NCBI GenBank assembly: GCA_963732345.1
Contig: CAVSZI010000003.1
Span: 124,001 to 188,000 of the forward strand
From: Bog-532 sp963732345
GTDB taxonomy: Bacteria; Actinomycetota; Actinomycetes; Streptosporangiales; Streptosporangiaceae
Reading direction: 5' to 3'
Length of the DNA stretch: 64,000 nucleotides
In this document: positions 25,161 through 34,055 of the stretch, piece after piece
Numbering within the stretch: position 1 is the stretch's first letter
How the letters are laid out: each line of letters opens with the position of its first letter
Translations under genes and position numbers: made by a program
Notes under the pieces: generated by a model
What the model was told of the DNA's origin: nothing
What the model saw: the letters and a program-made list of their open reading frames with translations, nothing else
The model's database searches: none

Positions 25161-25244
25161 ACCTAAGTTTGGCGACAAACGAGTGCTTTCTGCCTAGATT
25201 TCGGAAAATTAGCGTGACTTGATTATTCTGTGTGGCCACTACCT

Positions 25245-25250
25245 TACTGT
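25245..25250 (+). promoter_or_regulatory. Putative -10 element, leaderless dehydratase transcript
   Basis: TACTGT, six bases (GACGGC), then ATG 25257. Confidence 0.6.
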
Positions 25251-25256
25251 GACGGC

Positions 25257-26249
25257 ATGGCCAAACTTGTATCTGTTGCAGAGATCAGGGAAGCCGGGAC
25301 GCGCCTGGATGGTGTCGCCGTCCGCACGCCGCTGGCGCCCTTCCCCCGGTCGTCGCCCCTGCTTCTGATCAAGGCCGAGTCGTTGCAGCCGGTGGGCTCG
25401 TTCAAGCTGCGCGGCGCCTACGCGGCTATCAGCGCGCTGCCGCCCGCGGACCGGGACCGCGGGGTGGTGGCCCATTCCAGCGGAAATCACGGGTACGCGG
25501 TGGCTTACGCGGCGGCCCTGCTGGGTGCGCCCGCTGTGATCGTGGTCCCCGAGACGGCGCCCGCGACCAAGACGGACGCCATTACCGCCTGCGGCGGGGA
25601 ACTGGTGACGGTGGCGCCCACGATGGCGGCTCGCCTGGCCGCAGCCGATGACCTGGTGGCCAGGCACGGCTACGCGCTGATCCCGCCCTTCGACGATCGC
25701 CGCGTGATCGCCGGCCAGGGAACCATCGGGCTGGAGATCATGGCTGACCGCCCGGACACGGACCTCATCGTCGTCCCGGTCAGTGGCGGCGGCCTGATCG
25801 CCGGCATCGCTGTCGCGGCCCGGGCCGTCAATCCGGACGTGACCATCGTCGGTGTGGAGCCCGAATTCGCCGCCGACGCCCGGGACTCGCTCCGTAAGGG
25901 TGAGCGGGTCGCCTGGCCCGCCGCCTCGGTAGGCCGCACGATCGCCGATGCGCTCCGGGTGGAGCAGGTCGGCGCGCTGCCGTTCGCCCACATGCAGAAG
26001 GATGTGGCCGGCATCGTGACCGTCACCGACACCGAACTCCTCGCCGCGGTGCGCCGCCTGGCCATCGAGGCGCACCTCGTGGCCGAGCCGGGTGGCGCGG
26101 CTGCCGTGGCCGCCTGCCTGTTCCGCCGGGATGAGCTGCCGCCCGCGCGCCAGCCGGTCGCGGTCCTCTCCGGCGGGAACATCGACCCGGCCCTGCTCGC
26201 GCGCGTCATTAGCGAGGGCCGGGCGACAGCCGGGCCGGGGGCGCACTAA
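25257..26249 (+). CDS. PLP-dependent serine/threonine dehydratase-family protein
   Basis: A 330-residue fold-type II PLP enzyme without ACT domain. The PLP lysine is Lys 50 in PVGSFKLRGAYAA. SSGNHGYAVAYAA and VPVSGGGLIAGIAVAA (the phosphate-binding glycine loop) follow. It may deaminate serine or threonine, or racemise serine; sequence does not decide. It is distinct from the ACT-containing ilvA at 49582. ATG 25257 is preferred over GTG 25230 because of the leaderless promoter. Confidence 0.88.
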   Translation: MAKLVSVAEIREAGTRLDGVAVRTPLAPFPRSSPLLLIKAESLQPVGSFKLRGAYAAISALPPADRDRGVVAHSSGNHGYAVAYAAALLGAPAVIVVPETAPATKTDAITACGGELVTVAPTMAARLAAADDLVARHGYALIPPFDDRRVIAGQGTIGLEIMADRPDTDLIVVPVSGGGLIAGIAVAARAVNPDVTIVGVEPEFAADARDSLRKGERVAWPAASVGRTIADALRVEQVGALPFAHMQKDVAGIVTVTDTELLAAVRRLAIEAHLVAEPGGAAAVAACLFRRDELPPARQPVAVLSGGNIDPALLARVISEGRATAGPGAH

Positions 26250-26252
26250 CCT
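26247..26252 (+). promoter_or_regulatory. Putative -10 element of the DUF4229 gene
   Basis: TAACCT overlapping the dehydratase stop codon, nine bases, then ATG 26262. Confidence 0.35.
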
Positions 26253-26261
26253 GGCAGTGTC

Positions 26262-26525
26262 ATGCGTACTGCCCTGGCTTATACGTCCGCACGGATCGCG
26301 CTCTTCCTCGTCGCGCTCTTGCTGCTGTACTTCGCGGGCGCCCGCGGGCTGCTGCTGGCCGCCTTGGCCCTGCTGGTCAGCGGGATCGCCAGCTTCGTGC
26401 TGCTGTCCCGGCAGCGGGACGTCATGTCCGGGGCCCTGACGACCCGGCTGCGCGGCGTGCGCCACCGGGCCGGTGAATTCAGGGCCCGGCTCAACGAAGG
26501 CACGCGCGCCGAAGACCGGGACTGA
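26262..26525 (+). CDS. DUF4229-type small membrane protein
   Basis: An 87-residue protein with two adjacent membrane segments (about residues 8-26 and 29-48) and a basic cytosolic tail containing LLSRQRDVMSGALTTRL. It matches the short actinobacterial DUF4229 family, whose function is unknown. It ends three bases from the convergent APS-kinase gene. Confidence 0.8.
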   Translation: MRTALAYTSARIALFLVALLLLYFAGARGLLLAALALLVSGIASFVLLSRQRDVMSGALTTRLRGVRHRAGEFRARLNEGTRAEDRD

Positions 26526-26528
26526 CCG

Positions 26529-28142
26529 CTATCGGCTCCAGCGGCCCGCGGCCGTCGCGGCCGCGTCCTGCGCCAGGGGAAGCCACCCGCCGGAGGTGAG
26601 CAGGCCGATGACGGCCTCCACCGCGTCCTGGCGGCTCATCGCCGAGGTATCGAGGACCAGGTCGGCGTCCCGTGGCTCCTCGTAGGGATCCGAAATGCCG
26701 GTGAAGTTGCCGATCAGCCCGGCTCGGGCCTTGGCGTAGAGCCCCTTCCGGTCCCGCGCCTCGCAGGCCTCCAGCGGCGTGGCCACGTGCACGAGCAGGA
26801 AGTCACCGGCCGCGGTAGCCATCTCCCGGACCGCCGCGCGTGCCGACGCGTATGGTGCGATCGGCGCGCAGATCGCGATCCCGCCATGCCGGGCGACCTC
26901 GGCGGCGACGTAGCCGATGCGCTCGATGTTCAGGTCGCGGTCGGCGCGGGAAAACGTCAGCCCGGCGGACAGCAGCCGCCGGACCCGGTCGCCGTCGAGC
27001 AGTGACACCGTACGGTCGCCGCGTTCGGCCAGCGCATCGCGCAGATCACGCGCGACCGTGGACTTGCCCGAGCCGGACAGCCCGGTAAAAAAGATCACCA
27101 GGCCCCGCTGCCCGCGCGGTGGCCGGGCGAGCTGCAGTTGGCGGGCGACGCCTTCGGGCGTGAACCAGGCCGGCAGCGGATCGCCGCGGTCGAGCAGGTC
27201 CGTCAGCTCGTCGTGGGTCAGCTCGTTACGCTCGGCCCCGGCCTCGATCAACGACAGCGGGCGCCAGACTTCTGATCGCGGGTCATAGGCCCAGTCGCCG
27301 GCCGAGACGATCGGTATCGGCAGACCGGGAAGCTGAAGCGGCTCGTTCCGGCCGTTGCCGCTCCGCGCGCCGGTCGCGACGTCGGGGGCGTCGGCCGGGT
27401 CGACGAGCAGGTGTGTCGCACCGTACGCGGCGGCGACAACGGCGCGGGCGCGCAGTTCGGCGCCGATCCCGCCGTCCCGCGGCGCGAGCGGCACCGGGAC
27501 CACGCACGTGCCCGCGGGCAGGTGCTGGCAGGCGGCGAGCACCGCGCGGACCAGCGCATCCGGGCGGACCACCACGTTGGACGGCCCTGCGATCAGCGGA
27601 AGCAGCAGCAGCCGGGCCTTCATCTGATCGGCCAGATGGCGAAGCTGCCCGATCTGGCGCCGGTGCAGGGCACCGCGCGTCGCCCAGGCCAGCACGGGGC
27701 CTTCGCCGAGCTCGGCGCGAACCTCGCCGGGCCGGCGTCGCAATCTCCGGAACGGACCATGCTCGGGGTCGCGCAGCGCCGTGACCGGTCCGCCCAGGCG
27801 CCATCCCGTCTGCTCACCGGCGCTGAAGAAGGGCAGCCGCTCGCTGATCTCAAGCGCCGCGAGCGGGGTCCCCTCGTGGTCCTGGAGCACCAGATGGCGC
27901 TCGCCGGGCGGGACCACCTCGACCGGGACTTCGAGGGTCACCGGAACGGGCCACGGCGTCCCGTCCGCCAGGGTGCCGCGTTCAGCGACGGCCGCCAGGT
28001 CAGCCGCGGTCATGAAACCGCGCAGCGGCGCAAATGCCCCGGAGATCAGCAGCTCCAGATCCGCGAGCTGCGCCTCACCAGGCGTCCACGCGGGCCAGTC
28101 CGCTAGTTCACCGGGAAGTCCCGCCAACGCTTCCGCGTTCAC
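26529..28142 (-). CDS. APS kinase with N-terminal ATP-sulfurylase-like domain
   Basis: About 537 residues. The C-terminal third is a complete adenylylsulfate kinase: VIFFTGLSGSGKSTVARDL (P-loop), LLDGDRVRRLLSAGL, APIAPYASAR, KGLYAKAR. The N-terminal part has the ATP-sulfurylase PUA-like start (LLISGAFAPLRGFM) and catalytic-domain outline. However, the nucleotide motif QxRNPxHxxH has become WATRGALHRRQ and no VGRD motif is found, so sulfurylase activity is probably lost. It makes PAPS from APS. GTG 28142 is chosen over upstream in-frame starts because the family N-terminus begins there. Confidence 0.85.
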   Translation of the reverse strand: MNAEALAGLPGELADWPAWTPGEAQLADLELLISGAFAPLRGFMTAADLAAVAERGTLADGTPWPVPVTLEVPVEVVPPGERHLVLQDHEGTPLAALEISERLPFFSAGEQTGWRLGGPVTALRDPEHGPFRRLRRRPGEVRAELGEGPVLAWATRGALHRRQIGQLRHLADQMKARLLLLPLIAGPSNVVVRPDALVRAVLAACQHLPAGTCVVPVPLAPRDGGIGAELRARAVVAAAYGATHLLVDPADAPDVATGARSGNGRNEPLQLPGLPIPIVSAGDWAYDPRSEVWRPLSLIEAGAERNELTHDELTDLLDRGDPLPAWFTPEGVARQLQLARPPRGQRGLVIFFTGLSGSGKSTVARDLRDALAERGDRTVSLLDGDRVRRLLSAGLTFSRADRDLNIERIGYVAAEVARHGGIAICAPIAPYASARAAVREMATAAGDFLLVHVATPLEACEARDRKGLYAKARAGLIGNFTGISDPYEEPRDADLVLDTSAMSRQDAVEAVIGLLTSGGWLPLAQDAAATAAGRWSR

Positions 28143-28430
28143 GTCTGCCTCACTCCCGCCGGGTTGACATCTATGTGCGGGGATCCACCGGGCCGCACGC
28201 ATGCGGTACCCCGTCTTGGGCCGCCCGGCCACCGGCCTGCGGCTCATGCTGCCGCCCCCGCACGTCCTTTGCGGTATAACCATACGGAGGATCAGGTTGT
28301 GTCCGTGGCCGTAATGTCAGTGTCGTGGCGTGATCACCCGTCTGTGCCACGCTGTGTGCTGGTTCCGACGGCGGCTGGCCGTCTCCGTCTTCATGGTGGC
28401 CGGCCCGGCCAGCGCCGGCAACCGGGCGGC
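28143..28430. other. Gap between the APS-kinase and methyltransferase genes
   Basis: 288 bp upstream of the minus-strand APS-kinase gene. In-frame codons continue to 28283 without family similarity. I saw no riboswitch core or clear promoter. Confidence 0.35.
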
Positions 28431-29354
28431 TCAGACAAGCCGGGCGAACCGATCCTCCGGTTTGCGGATGACGTACAGCAGCTCGTCGTGAGCGTCGGTC
28501 AGGCGGCCACGGCTCAGCCATGCGATCAGGGCCCGGGCCACGCCGATCGCACCGGTCAGCCGGCCGGGCGGCTCAGGTACCGTGCGGGCCGTCTCGCGCC
28601 GGACGACCACCAGGCCGTGGGAGAGGGCGTACGCCTGCAGGCCGCGGGCGGACGTCACGGGGTCGTAGATCGCCGGGAGCGGCCCCGGCTCACCCGCGTG
28701 CAGCCGGGCCCAGACGGTCCTTCGCACCGGTTCGGGGGTGATGCGGTCCAGCGCCGCGGCCGCGCAATCGCGGTCCCGGACGCGCAGCAGGAGCAGGCCG
28801 CCGGGCCGGAGCGCGGCGACGAAACGGTCGAGGACCAGCGCGGCGTGCGGGATCCTCTCGAGCAGGAAGGCGCAGTGGACGATGTCGAACGACCGGGGCG
28901 GCAGGGAGATCATCCGCAGGTCGCCGAGTATGGCCCCCGCGCCCGCCGCGCTTGCGGGGGCCGCCGTACCTGCTGGGTCCCCGCTCGCCGCCGCCCGGGC
29001 GGCCGGGCTGTCCTGATCCACGGTGGTGATGCCGATCTCGTATCCGCTGGCCCGCAGCTTCTCCAGGCCAAGCTCCTCGATGGGCGTCTGGCGCCCGGCC
29101 CGCAGCACGGCGATCGGACGGCCGAGCACCTGGTGCAGATAATCGCGAATCGGCTGGGCGAACATTTCCCGTACCAGCCGGCCTTGCTGTGCTTCGCTAT
29201 CCGCCGCCAGGCGGGCCTTACTGGCCGCATGCCGGGCCCGCGCGACCGCCTGCCGCGCGGCCCGCGCGGCCGCGCCGGCCCGCGCCGTAGCGTCCCCCTG
29301 GCCCGCATCCGGGCCCCTGCTCCCGGCGGCGTGACTTCTGGCGGCTGGTGACAT
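28431..29354 (-). CDS. Class I SAM-dependent methyltransferase-like protein
   Basis: About 307 residues. An Ala/Arg-rich N-terminal helix (about 1-60) precedes a Rossmann-like methyltransferase core with FDIVHCAFLLERIPHA and ALRPGGLLLLRVRD. The SAM glycine motif is not clean, and the first part of the core is replaced by a low-complexity insert (near residues 120-145). Activity is therefore uncertain and the substrate unknown. ATG 29354 has TACTCT seven bases upstream. It is divergent from mfd. Confidence 0.7.
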   Translation of the reverse strand: MSPAARSHAAGSRGPDAGQGDATARAGAAARAARQAVARARHAASKARLAADSEAQQGRLVREMFAQPIRDYLHQVLGRPIAVLRAGRQTPIEELGLEKLRASGYEIGITTVDQDSPAARAAASGDPAGTAAPASAAGAGAILGDLRMISLPPRSFDIVHCAFLLERIPHAALVLDRFVAALRPGGLLLLRVRDRDCAAAALDRITPEPVRRTVWARLHAGEPGPLPAIYDPVTSARGLQAYALSHGLVVVRRETARTVPEPPGRLTGAIGVARALIAWLSRGRLTDAHDELLYVIRKPEDRFARLV

Positions 29355-29700
29355 GAAACAAAGAGTAGCCTTTTGAACACTATAAGTCGCGGATCGCCGG
29401 GGCCGAATTCGGTGCCGCTCCGGGTCCGGTGGCGGCACCGGATGAGCGGGCAAAAGGCGGGACCAGCGGACAGAACGAAACGGGCGGGACGTAGACTGGC
29501 AAAGTCGTGACGGAGTATGGGCCCCCCGCTTCATCCCCGTGCGGGAGCTTCCCGCCTGCCCAGGGTAGGACCCGGGCACGTACCGGAATACCGGGCCGCC
29601 ATCGCTGTTACCTGAACGCCGCCTTTTCTCTTCGCGGCCAGGCGCCGGGGCCGTCACCGACCCGGGCCGTCATTACCCGTGCTTTTACTACAGGGACACC
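29355..29700. other. Divergent promoter region between the methyltransferase and mfd
   Basis: 346 bp. It contains the leaderless promoter of the minus-strand gene. It also has TAGACT (29492-29497) nine bases before a GTG that opens a 65-codon frame of no recognisable family ending across the mfd start (29507-29704). That frame could be an untranslated leader or a leader peptide of mfd. Confidence 0.4.
29362..29367 (-). promoter_or_regulatory. Putative -10 element, leaderless methyltransferase transcript
   Basis: On the minus strand TACTCT, seven bases (TTGTTTC), then ATG 29354. Confidence 0.6.
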
Positions 29701-32700
29701 ATGAGTCTTGCCGGAATCCTCAGCATCGTCGCGGACGATCCGCGCCTGCGCCGTGCCTTTGAAGGGACCGCCCAGAACGGTGTCGATCTTGTCGCCCCGC
29801 CTGCGCTACGGCCCGTGCTCACCGCGGCCATCGCGTCCCAGCTCGGGCAGTTCGTGCTCGCCGTCACCGCGACCGCCCGCGAGGCCGAAGACCTGACCGC
29901 GTCGCTCGGCTCCTTCCTGCCCGAGGGCAGCGTCGCCTTCTTCCCCGGCTGGGAGACGCTGCCGCACGAGCGCCTCTCGCCCCGCTCCGACACCGTCGGG
30001 CAGCGGATCGCGGTGCTACGCCGGCTGGCCCACCCGGACGCGGACGACAGCGCAGCCGGACCGCTCTCGGTCGTCGTCGCGCCGGTCAGGTGCCTGCTGC
30101 AGCCGATCGTCGGCGGTCTCGGGGACCTGGAGCCGGTCCGGTTGCGGGCCGGCGACACCTGTGACCCTGATGAGCTGCTCATCAGGCTGGTGGAGATCGG
30201 CTATGCGCGCGAGGACCTGGTCGGCCGGCGGGGTGACGTCGCGGTCCGCGGCGGCATCATCGACGTTTTCTCGCCCACCGACGAGCATCCGGTCCGGATC
30301 GAGTTCTTCGGCGACACGGTCGAGGAAATCCGCTACTTCAAGGTCGCCGACCAGCGCAGCCTCGGTGAGGCGCCGCAAGGCCTGTGGGCGCCGCCGTGCC
30401 GGGAGCTGCTGCTGACCCCGGCGGTGCGGGACCGGGCCAAGGAACTGGCCGCTCAGCACCCGGGCCTGTCGGAGGTCCTCGGCAAGCTGGCGGATGGGAT
30501 CCCCGTCGAGGGCATGGAGGCGTTCGCGCCGGTCCTGGCCGACCGGATGGACCTGCTGACCGACTACGTGCCGGCGGGTGGCGTCCTGGTCGCCTGTGAC
30601 CCCGAGCGCATCCGCACCCGGGCCGGGGAACTGGTCAGTACCAGCCGAGAATTCCTGGACGCGTCGTGGGTGAACGCGGCCGCCGGCGGCGAGGCGCCGA
30701 TCGATCTGGGTGCCGCGGCCTTCCAGCCGATTGCGCAGGTCCGCGAGGCGGCCCGGGCGCGCCGGCTGCCGTGGTGGACGATCGAGCCCTTCGGCGCCAC
30801 CGAGGACGACGCGGGGCCCGATGACGACACCGGGCGCGCCTCGTTCGGCGTCGAAGCCGTGCCCGCGCCGAGCTACCGCGGCGCTTCGGACAGCATGATC
30901 TCGGACGTACGCGGCTGGCTTTCCGGCGGCTGGCGGGTCGTCCTCGTCACCGAGGGGCACGGGCCGGCGCACCGGCTGACCGAAATGCTCCGGGGCGAGG
31001 GTCTCGGGGCCCGCATGGAGGAACTTCAGGTCCCGCCGGAGCCGGCCGTGCCGTACGTGGCGTGCGGCCTACTGGACCACGGCTTCACCTGGCCGGCGAT
31101 CAAGCTCGCGGTACTCACCGAGAGCGACCTGGCCAGCCAGGCCGGCAGCAGGTCCAGCACCAAGGACATGCGCCGGATGCCGAGCAGGCGGCGCGGTGGC
31201 GTCGACCCGCTGCAGCTCACACCGGGCGACTACGTGGTGCACGAGCAGCACGGAGTCGGCCGGTACGTGGAGATGACCAGCCGGACCGCGGCGGGCGCGA
31301 CCCGCGAGTACCTCGTCATCGAGTACGCGCCGGGCAAGCGCGGGCAGCCGCCGGACCGGCTGTACGTTCCGACCGACCAGCTCGACGAGGTCACCAGGTA
31401 CACCGGCGGTGAGGCGCCGAGCCTGCACCGGCTGGGCGGCGCGGACTGGGCCAGGGCCAAGGGGCGGGCGCGCAAGGCGGTGCGGCAGATCGCCGCGGAG
31501 CTGATCCGGCTCTACTCGGCGCGGACCGCCACCCCGGGGCACGCCTTCGCGCCTGACACGCCGTGGCAGCGCGAGCTGGAGGACGCCTTCCCCTACGTGG
31601 AGACGGGCGACCAGCTCGCGGCCATCGACGAGGTCAAGGGCGACATGGAGCGATCGGTACCGATGGACCGGCTGATCTGCGGCGACGTCGGCTACGGGAA
31701 GACCGAGATCGCGGTGCGGGCTGCGTTCAAGGCCGTTCAGGACGGCATGCAGGTCGCCGTGCTGGTGCCCACCACGCTGCTCGTCCAGCAGCACTTCTCG
31801 ACGTTCAGCGAGCGGTACGCGCCCTTCCCGGTGCAGGTCCGGGCGCTGTCCCGGTTCCAGAGTGCGGCGGAGACGACGGAGACCCTGCGCGGCCTGGCCG
31901 ACGGGACCGTCGACGTGGTCATCGGCACGCACAAGCTGCTGTCGCCGGAAACCCGGTTCAACCGCCTTGGCCTCGTGATCGTCGACGAGGAGCAGCGGTT
32001 CGGGGTCGAGCACAAGGAGTACCTGAAGCGGCTGCGGACGGAGGTGGACGTGCTGGCCATGTCGGCCACACCGATCCCGCGCACCCTGGAGATGGGGGTG
32101 GCGGGGATCCGCCAGATGTCGACGATCCTGACCCCGCCGGAGGAGCGGCACCCGGTGCTGACGTTCGTCGGCCCGTACGACGAGCGGCAGATCGCCGCCG
32201 CGGTCCGGCGGGAACTGCTCCGGGATGGTCAGGTCTTCTTCGTGCACAACCGGGTGTCCTCGATCGGCAAGGTGGCCGCGCGCATCGCCGAGCTGATCCC
32301 GGAGGCCAGGGTCGCCGTCGCGCACGGCCAGATGAACGAGCACACGCTCGAGGGCATCATGGTGGATTTCTGGGACGGCAAGTACGACGTCCTGGTGGCG
32401 ACGACGATCGTCGAATCCGGCCTGGACATTCCGAACGCGAACACCCTCATCGTGGACCGGGCCGACACCTACGGCCTGTCCCAGCTCCATCAGCTGCGGG
32501 GGCGGGTCGGGCGCGGCCGGGAGCGTGCCTACGCCTACTTCCTCTACCCCCCCGAGCGGACGCTGACCGAGACCGCCCACGAGCGGTTGGCGACCGTGGC
32601 GCAGCATACGGAGATCGGCGCCGGCATGTACGTGGCCCTGAAGGACCTGGAGATCCGCGGCGCGGGCAACCTGCTCGGCGGCGAGCAGTCCGGCCACATC

Positions 32701-33336
32701 GCGGGCGTCGGCTTCGACCTGTACGTCCGGATGATCGGCGAAGCCGTCAGCGAACTCAGCGGGGAGGGCCCGGCGGACCGGCCCGAGGTCCGGGTCGAAC
32801 TGCCGGTCAACGCGCACATTCCGCACGACTACCTGCCCGGTGAGCGGCTCCGGCTGGAGGCGTACACGCGGATCGCCGTGATCGATTCCGATGGGGACGT
32901 CACCGCGGTCCGGGACGAGCTGACGGACCGGTACGGCCAGCTGCCAGAGCCCGTCCTCATCCTGCTGGAGGTCGCGCGGCTGCGGTCCCGGGCCCGCCGG
33001 GCCGGGCTGACCGACATAACGCTCCAGGGCAACCACGTCCGGTTCGCGCCGGTGGAGCTGCCCGAGTCCCGGCAGGTAAGGGTCCAGCGCCTGTACCCGC
33101 GGACGCTCATCAAGGCGGCAGTGCGTACGATGCTGGTGCCGGTCCCGAAGGCGGTACCCGGGTCGTCGGCGTCCGCGGCCGCGCCGGGAGCGTCGCGGGG
33201 CCGGTCCGTGGCCAGTGGGTCGCAGACCGCCATCGGTGGCCAGCCGCTGCGGGACCGGGACATGCTCGCCTGGTGTACCGAGCTCATCGACGCCGTGTTC
33301 GATGAGCCGGCCCGGGTGAACGACCACAAGGCGTGA
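29701..33336 (+). CDS. mfd: Transcription-repair coupling factor Mfd
   Basis: A 1211-residue DNA translocase that removes stalled RNA polymerase and recruits UvrA. The N-terminal UvrB-like module has FFPGWETLPHERLSPRSD. The RNA-polymerase-interacting domain has LTPGDYVVHEQHGVGRY. The helicase core has GDVGYGKTE (661-669), DEEQRFGV (762-769), SATPIPRTLEMG and VVESGLDIPNANT-like IVESGLDIPNANT. The C-terminal UvrA-binding domain is present, with a short low-complexity insert near residues 1145-1180. AGGGAC precedes ATG 29701. Confidence 0.97.
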   Translation: MSLAGILSIVADDPRLRRAFEGTAQNGVDLVAPPALRPVLTAAIASQLGQFVLAVTATAREAEDLTASLGSFLPEGSVAFFPGWETLPHERLSPRSDTVGQRIAVLRRLAHPDADDSAAGPLSVVVAPVRCLLQPIVGGLGDLEPVRLRAGDTCDPDELLIRLVEIGYAREDLVGRRGDVAVRGGIIDVFSPTDEHPVRIEFFGDTVEEIRYFKVADQRSLGEAPQGLWAPPCRELLLTPAVRDRAKELAAQHPGLSEVLGKLADGIPVEGMEAFAPVLADRMDLLTDYVPAGGVLVACDPERIRTRAGELVSTSREFLDASWVNAAAGGEAPIDLGAAAFQPIAQVREAARARRLPWWTIEPFGATEDDAGPDDDTGRASFGVEAVPAPSYRGASDSMISDVRGWLSGGWRVVLVTEGHGPAHRLTEMLRGEGLGARMEELQVPPEPAVPYVACGLLDHGFTWPAIKLAVLTESDLASQAGSRSSTKDMRRMPSRRRGGVDPLQLTPGDYVVHEQHGVGRYVEMTSRTAAGATREYLVIEYAPGKRGQPPDRLYVPTDQLDEVTRYTGGEAPSLHRLGGADWARAKGRARKAVRQIAAELIRLYSARTATPGHAFAPDTPWQRELEDAFPYVETGDQLAAIDEVKGDMERSVPMDRLICGDVGYGKTEIAVRAAFKAVQDGMQVAVLVPTTLLVQQHFSTFSERYAPFPVQVRALSRFQSAAETTETLRGLADGTVDVVIGTHKLLSPETRFNRLGLVIVDEEQRFGVEHKEYLKRLRTEVDVLAMSATPIPRTLEMGVAGIRQMSTILTPPEERHPVLTFVGPYDERQIAAAVRRELLRDGQVFFVHNRVSSIGKVAARIAELIPEARVAVAHGQMNEHTLEGIMVDFWDGKYDVLVATTIVESGLDIPNANTLIVDRADTYGLSQLHQLRGRVGRGRERAYAYFLYPPERTLTETAHERLATVAQHTEIGAGMYVALKDLEIRGAGNLLGGEQSGHIAGVGFDLYVRMIGEAVSELSGEGPADRPEVRVELPVNAHIPHDYLPGERLRLEAYTRIAVIDSDGDVTAVRDELTDRYGQLPEPVLILLEVARLRSRARRAGLTDITLQGNHVRFAPVELPESRQVRVQRLYPRTLIKAAVRTMLVPVPKAVPGSSASAAAPGASRGRSVASGSQTAIGGQPLRDRDMLAWCTELIDAVFDEPARVNDHKA

Positions 33337-33350
33337 GAAGGGACATCGCT

Positions 33351-34055
33351 GTGCGCCGCACACCGATCAGGGCCGCGACCGCGGTCAAGGCTGCCGTTGC
33401 CGCCGCTGCCTTCGGCGGGCTGATCGCCGGATGCGGCCCGGTCCAGATGGGTGCCGCGGCGACCGTGGGCAGCCAGCGGATCTCCGCCGGGCAGCTTGAC
33501 AGCGAGGTCTCGACGCTGGCCGCAGCGGCCAAGCCGTATTCCGGTACGGTGCAGCTCACCGCGGCGCAGATGCCCAAGGACGTGCTGAGCTGGCTGATCA
33601 GGTTCCAGATCCGGGAAGACCTGGCCAGCCGCGAGCACATCACGGTGAGCCGCGCCGCGACCCAGCAGGCGCTCGTGGACATCTACCAGCAGGCGGCCGC
33701 GCAGGCGCAGCAGCAGGGGGTCAGCAACGTGACCCTCGATGAGCTCGCCGTGGCCAACGGCCTGCCGCCGGACCTGCTCGCCGAGCTGGGCCGTTACCAG
33801 GCCATTGAGATCAGCTACGCCGAGCAGCGCAACGGCGGCACACTGCCGACCAGCAACGCGGCGGTCACGGCTATCACCCAGCAGTTCGACCTGGCCGAGT
33901 GCCGCACGTACAAGAGCGAGCCGGTGCACGTCAGCCCGCAGTTCGGCACGATGAACTACACCCAGGATTCGGTGGTGATCGCCCCCGACACGCTGTCGCG
34001 CGCCGAGGGGCCGGCGTCCCAGGCCGCCACCTCCGGGCAGTCGCCGTCGTGCTGA
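33351..34055 (+). CDS. SurA-like chaperone-domain lipoprotein
   Basis: About 234 residues. N-terminal signal with lipobox LIAGCGPV, then VGSQRISAGQLDSEV, the start of a SurA N-terminal-type chaperone domain with long Gln/Ala-rich helices. No parvulin PPIase domain is present. GTG 33351 has AGAAGGGA upstream; GTG 33333 overlapping the mfd stop is an alternative. Its stop overlaps the mazG GTG. It probably acts outside the membrane on secreted or cell-wall proteins. Confidence 0.82.
   Translation: MRRTPIRAATAVKAAVAAAAFGGLIAGCGPVQMGAAATVGSQRISAGQLDSEVSTLAAAAKPYSGTVQLTAAQMPKDVLSWLIRFQIREDLASREHITVSRAATQQALVDIYQQAAAQAQQQGVSNVTLDELAVANGLPPDLLAELGRYQAIEISYAEQRNGGTLPTSNAAVTAITQQFDLAECRTYKSEPVHVSPQFGTMNYTQDSVVIAPDTLSRAEGPASQAATSGQSPSC

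Noticed and set aside
28143..28430. SAM or other riboswitch upstream of the sulfur gene
   Set aside because: I could not find a conserved riboswitch core; a covariance-model search would be needed to overturn this.
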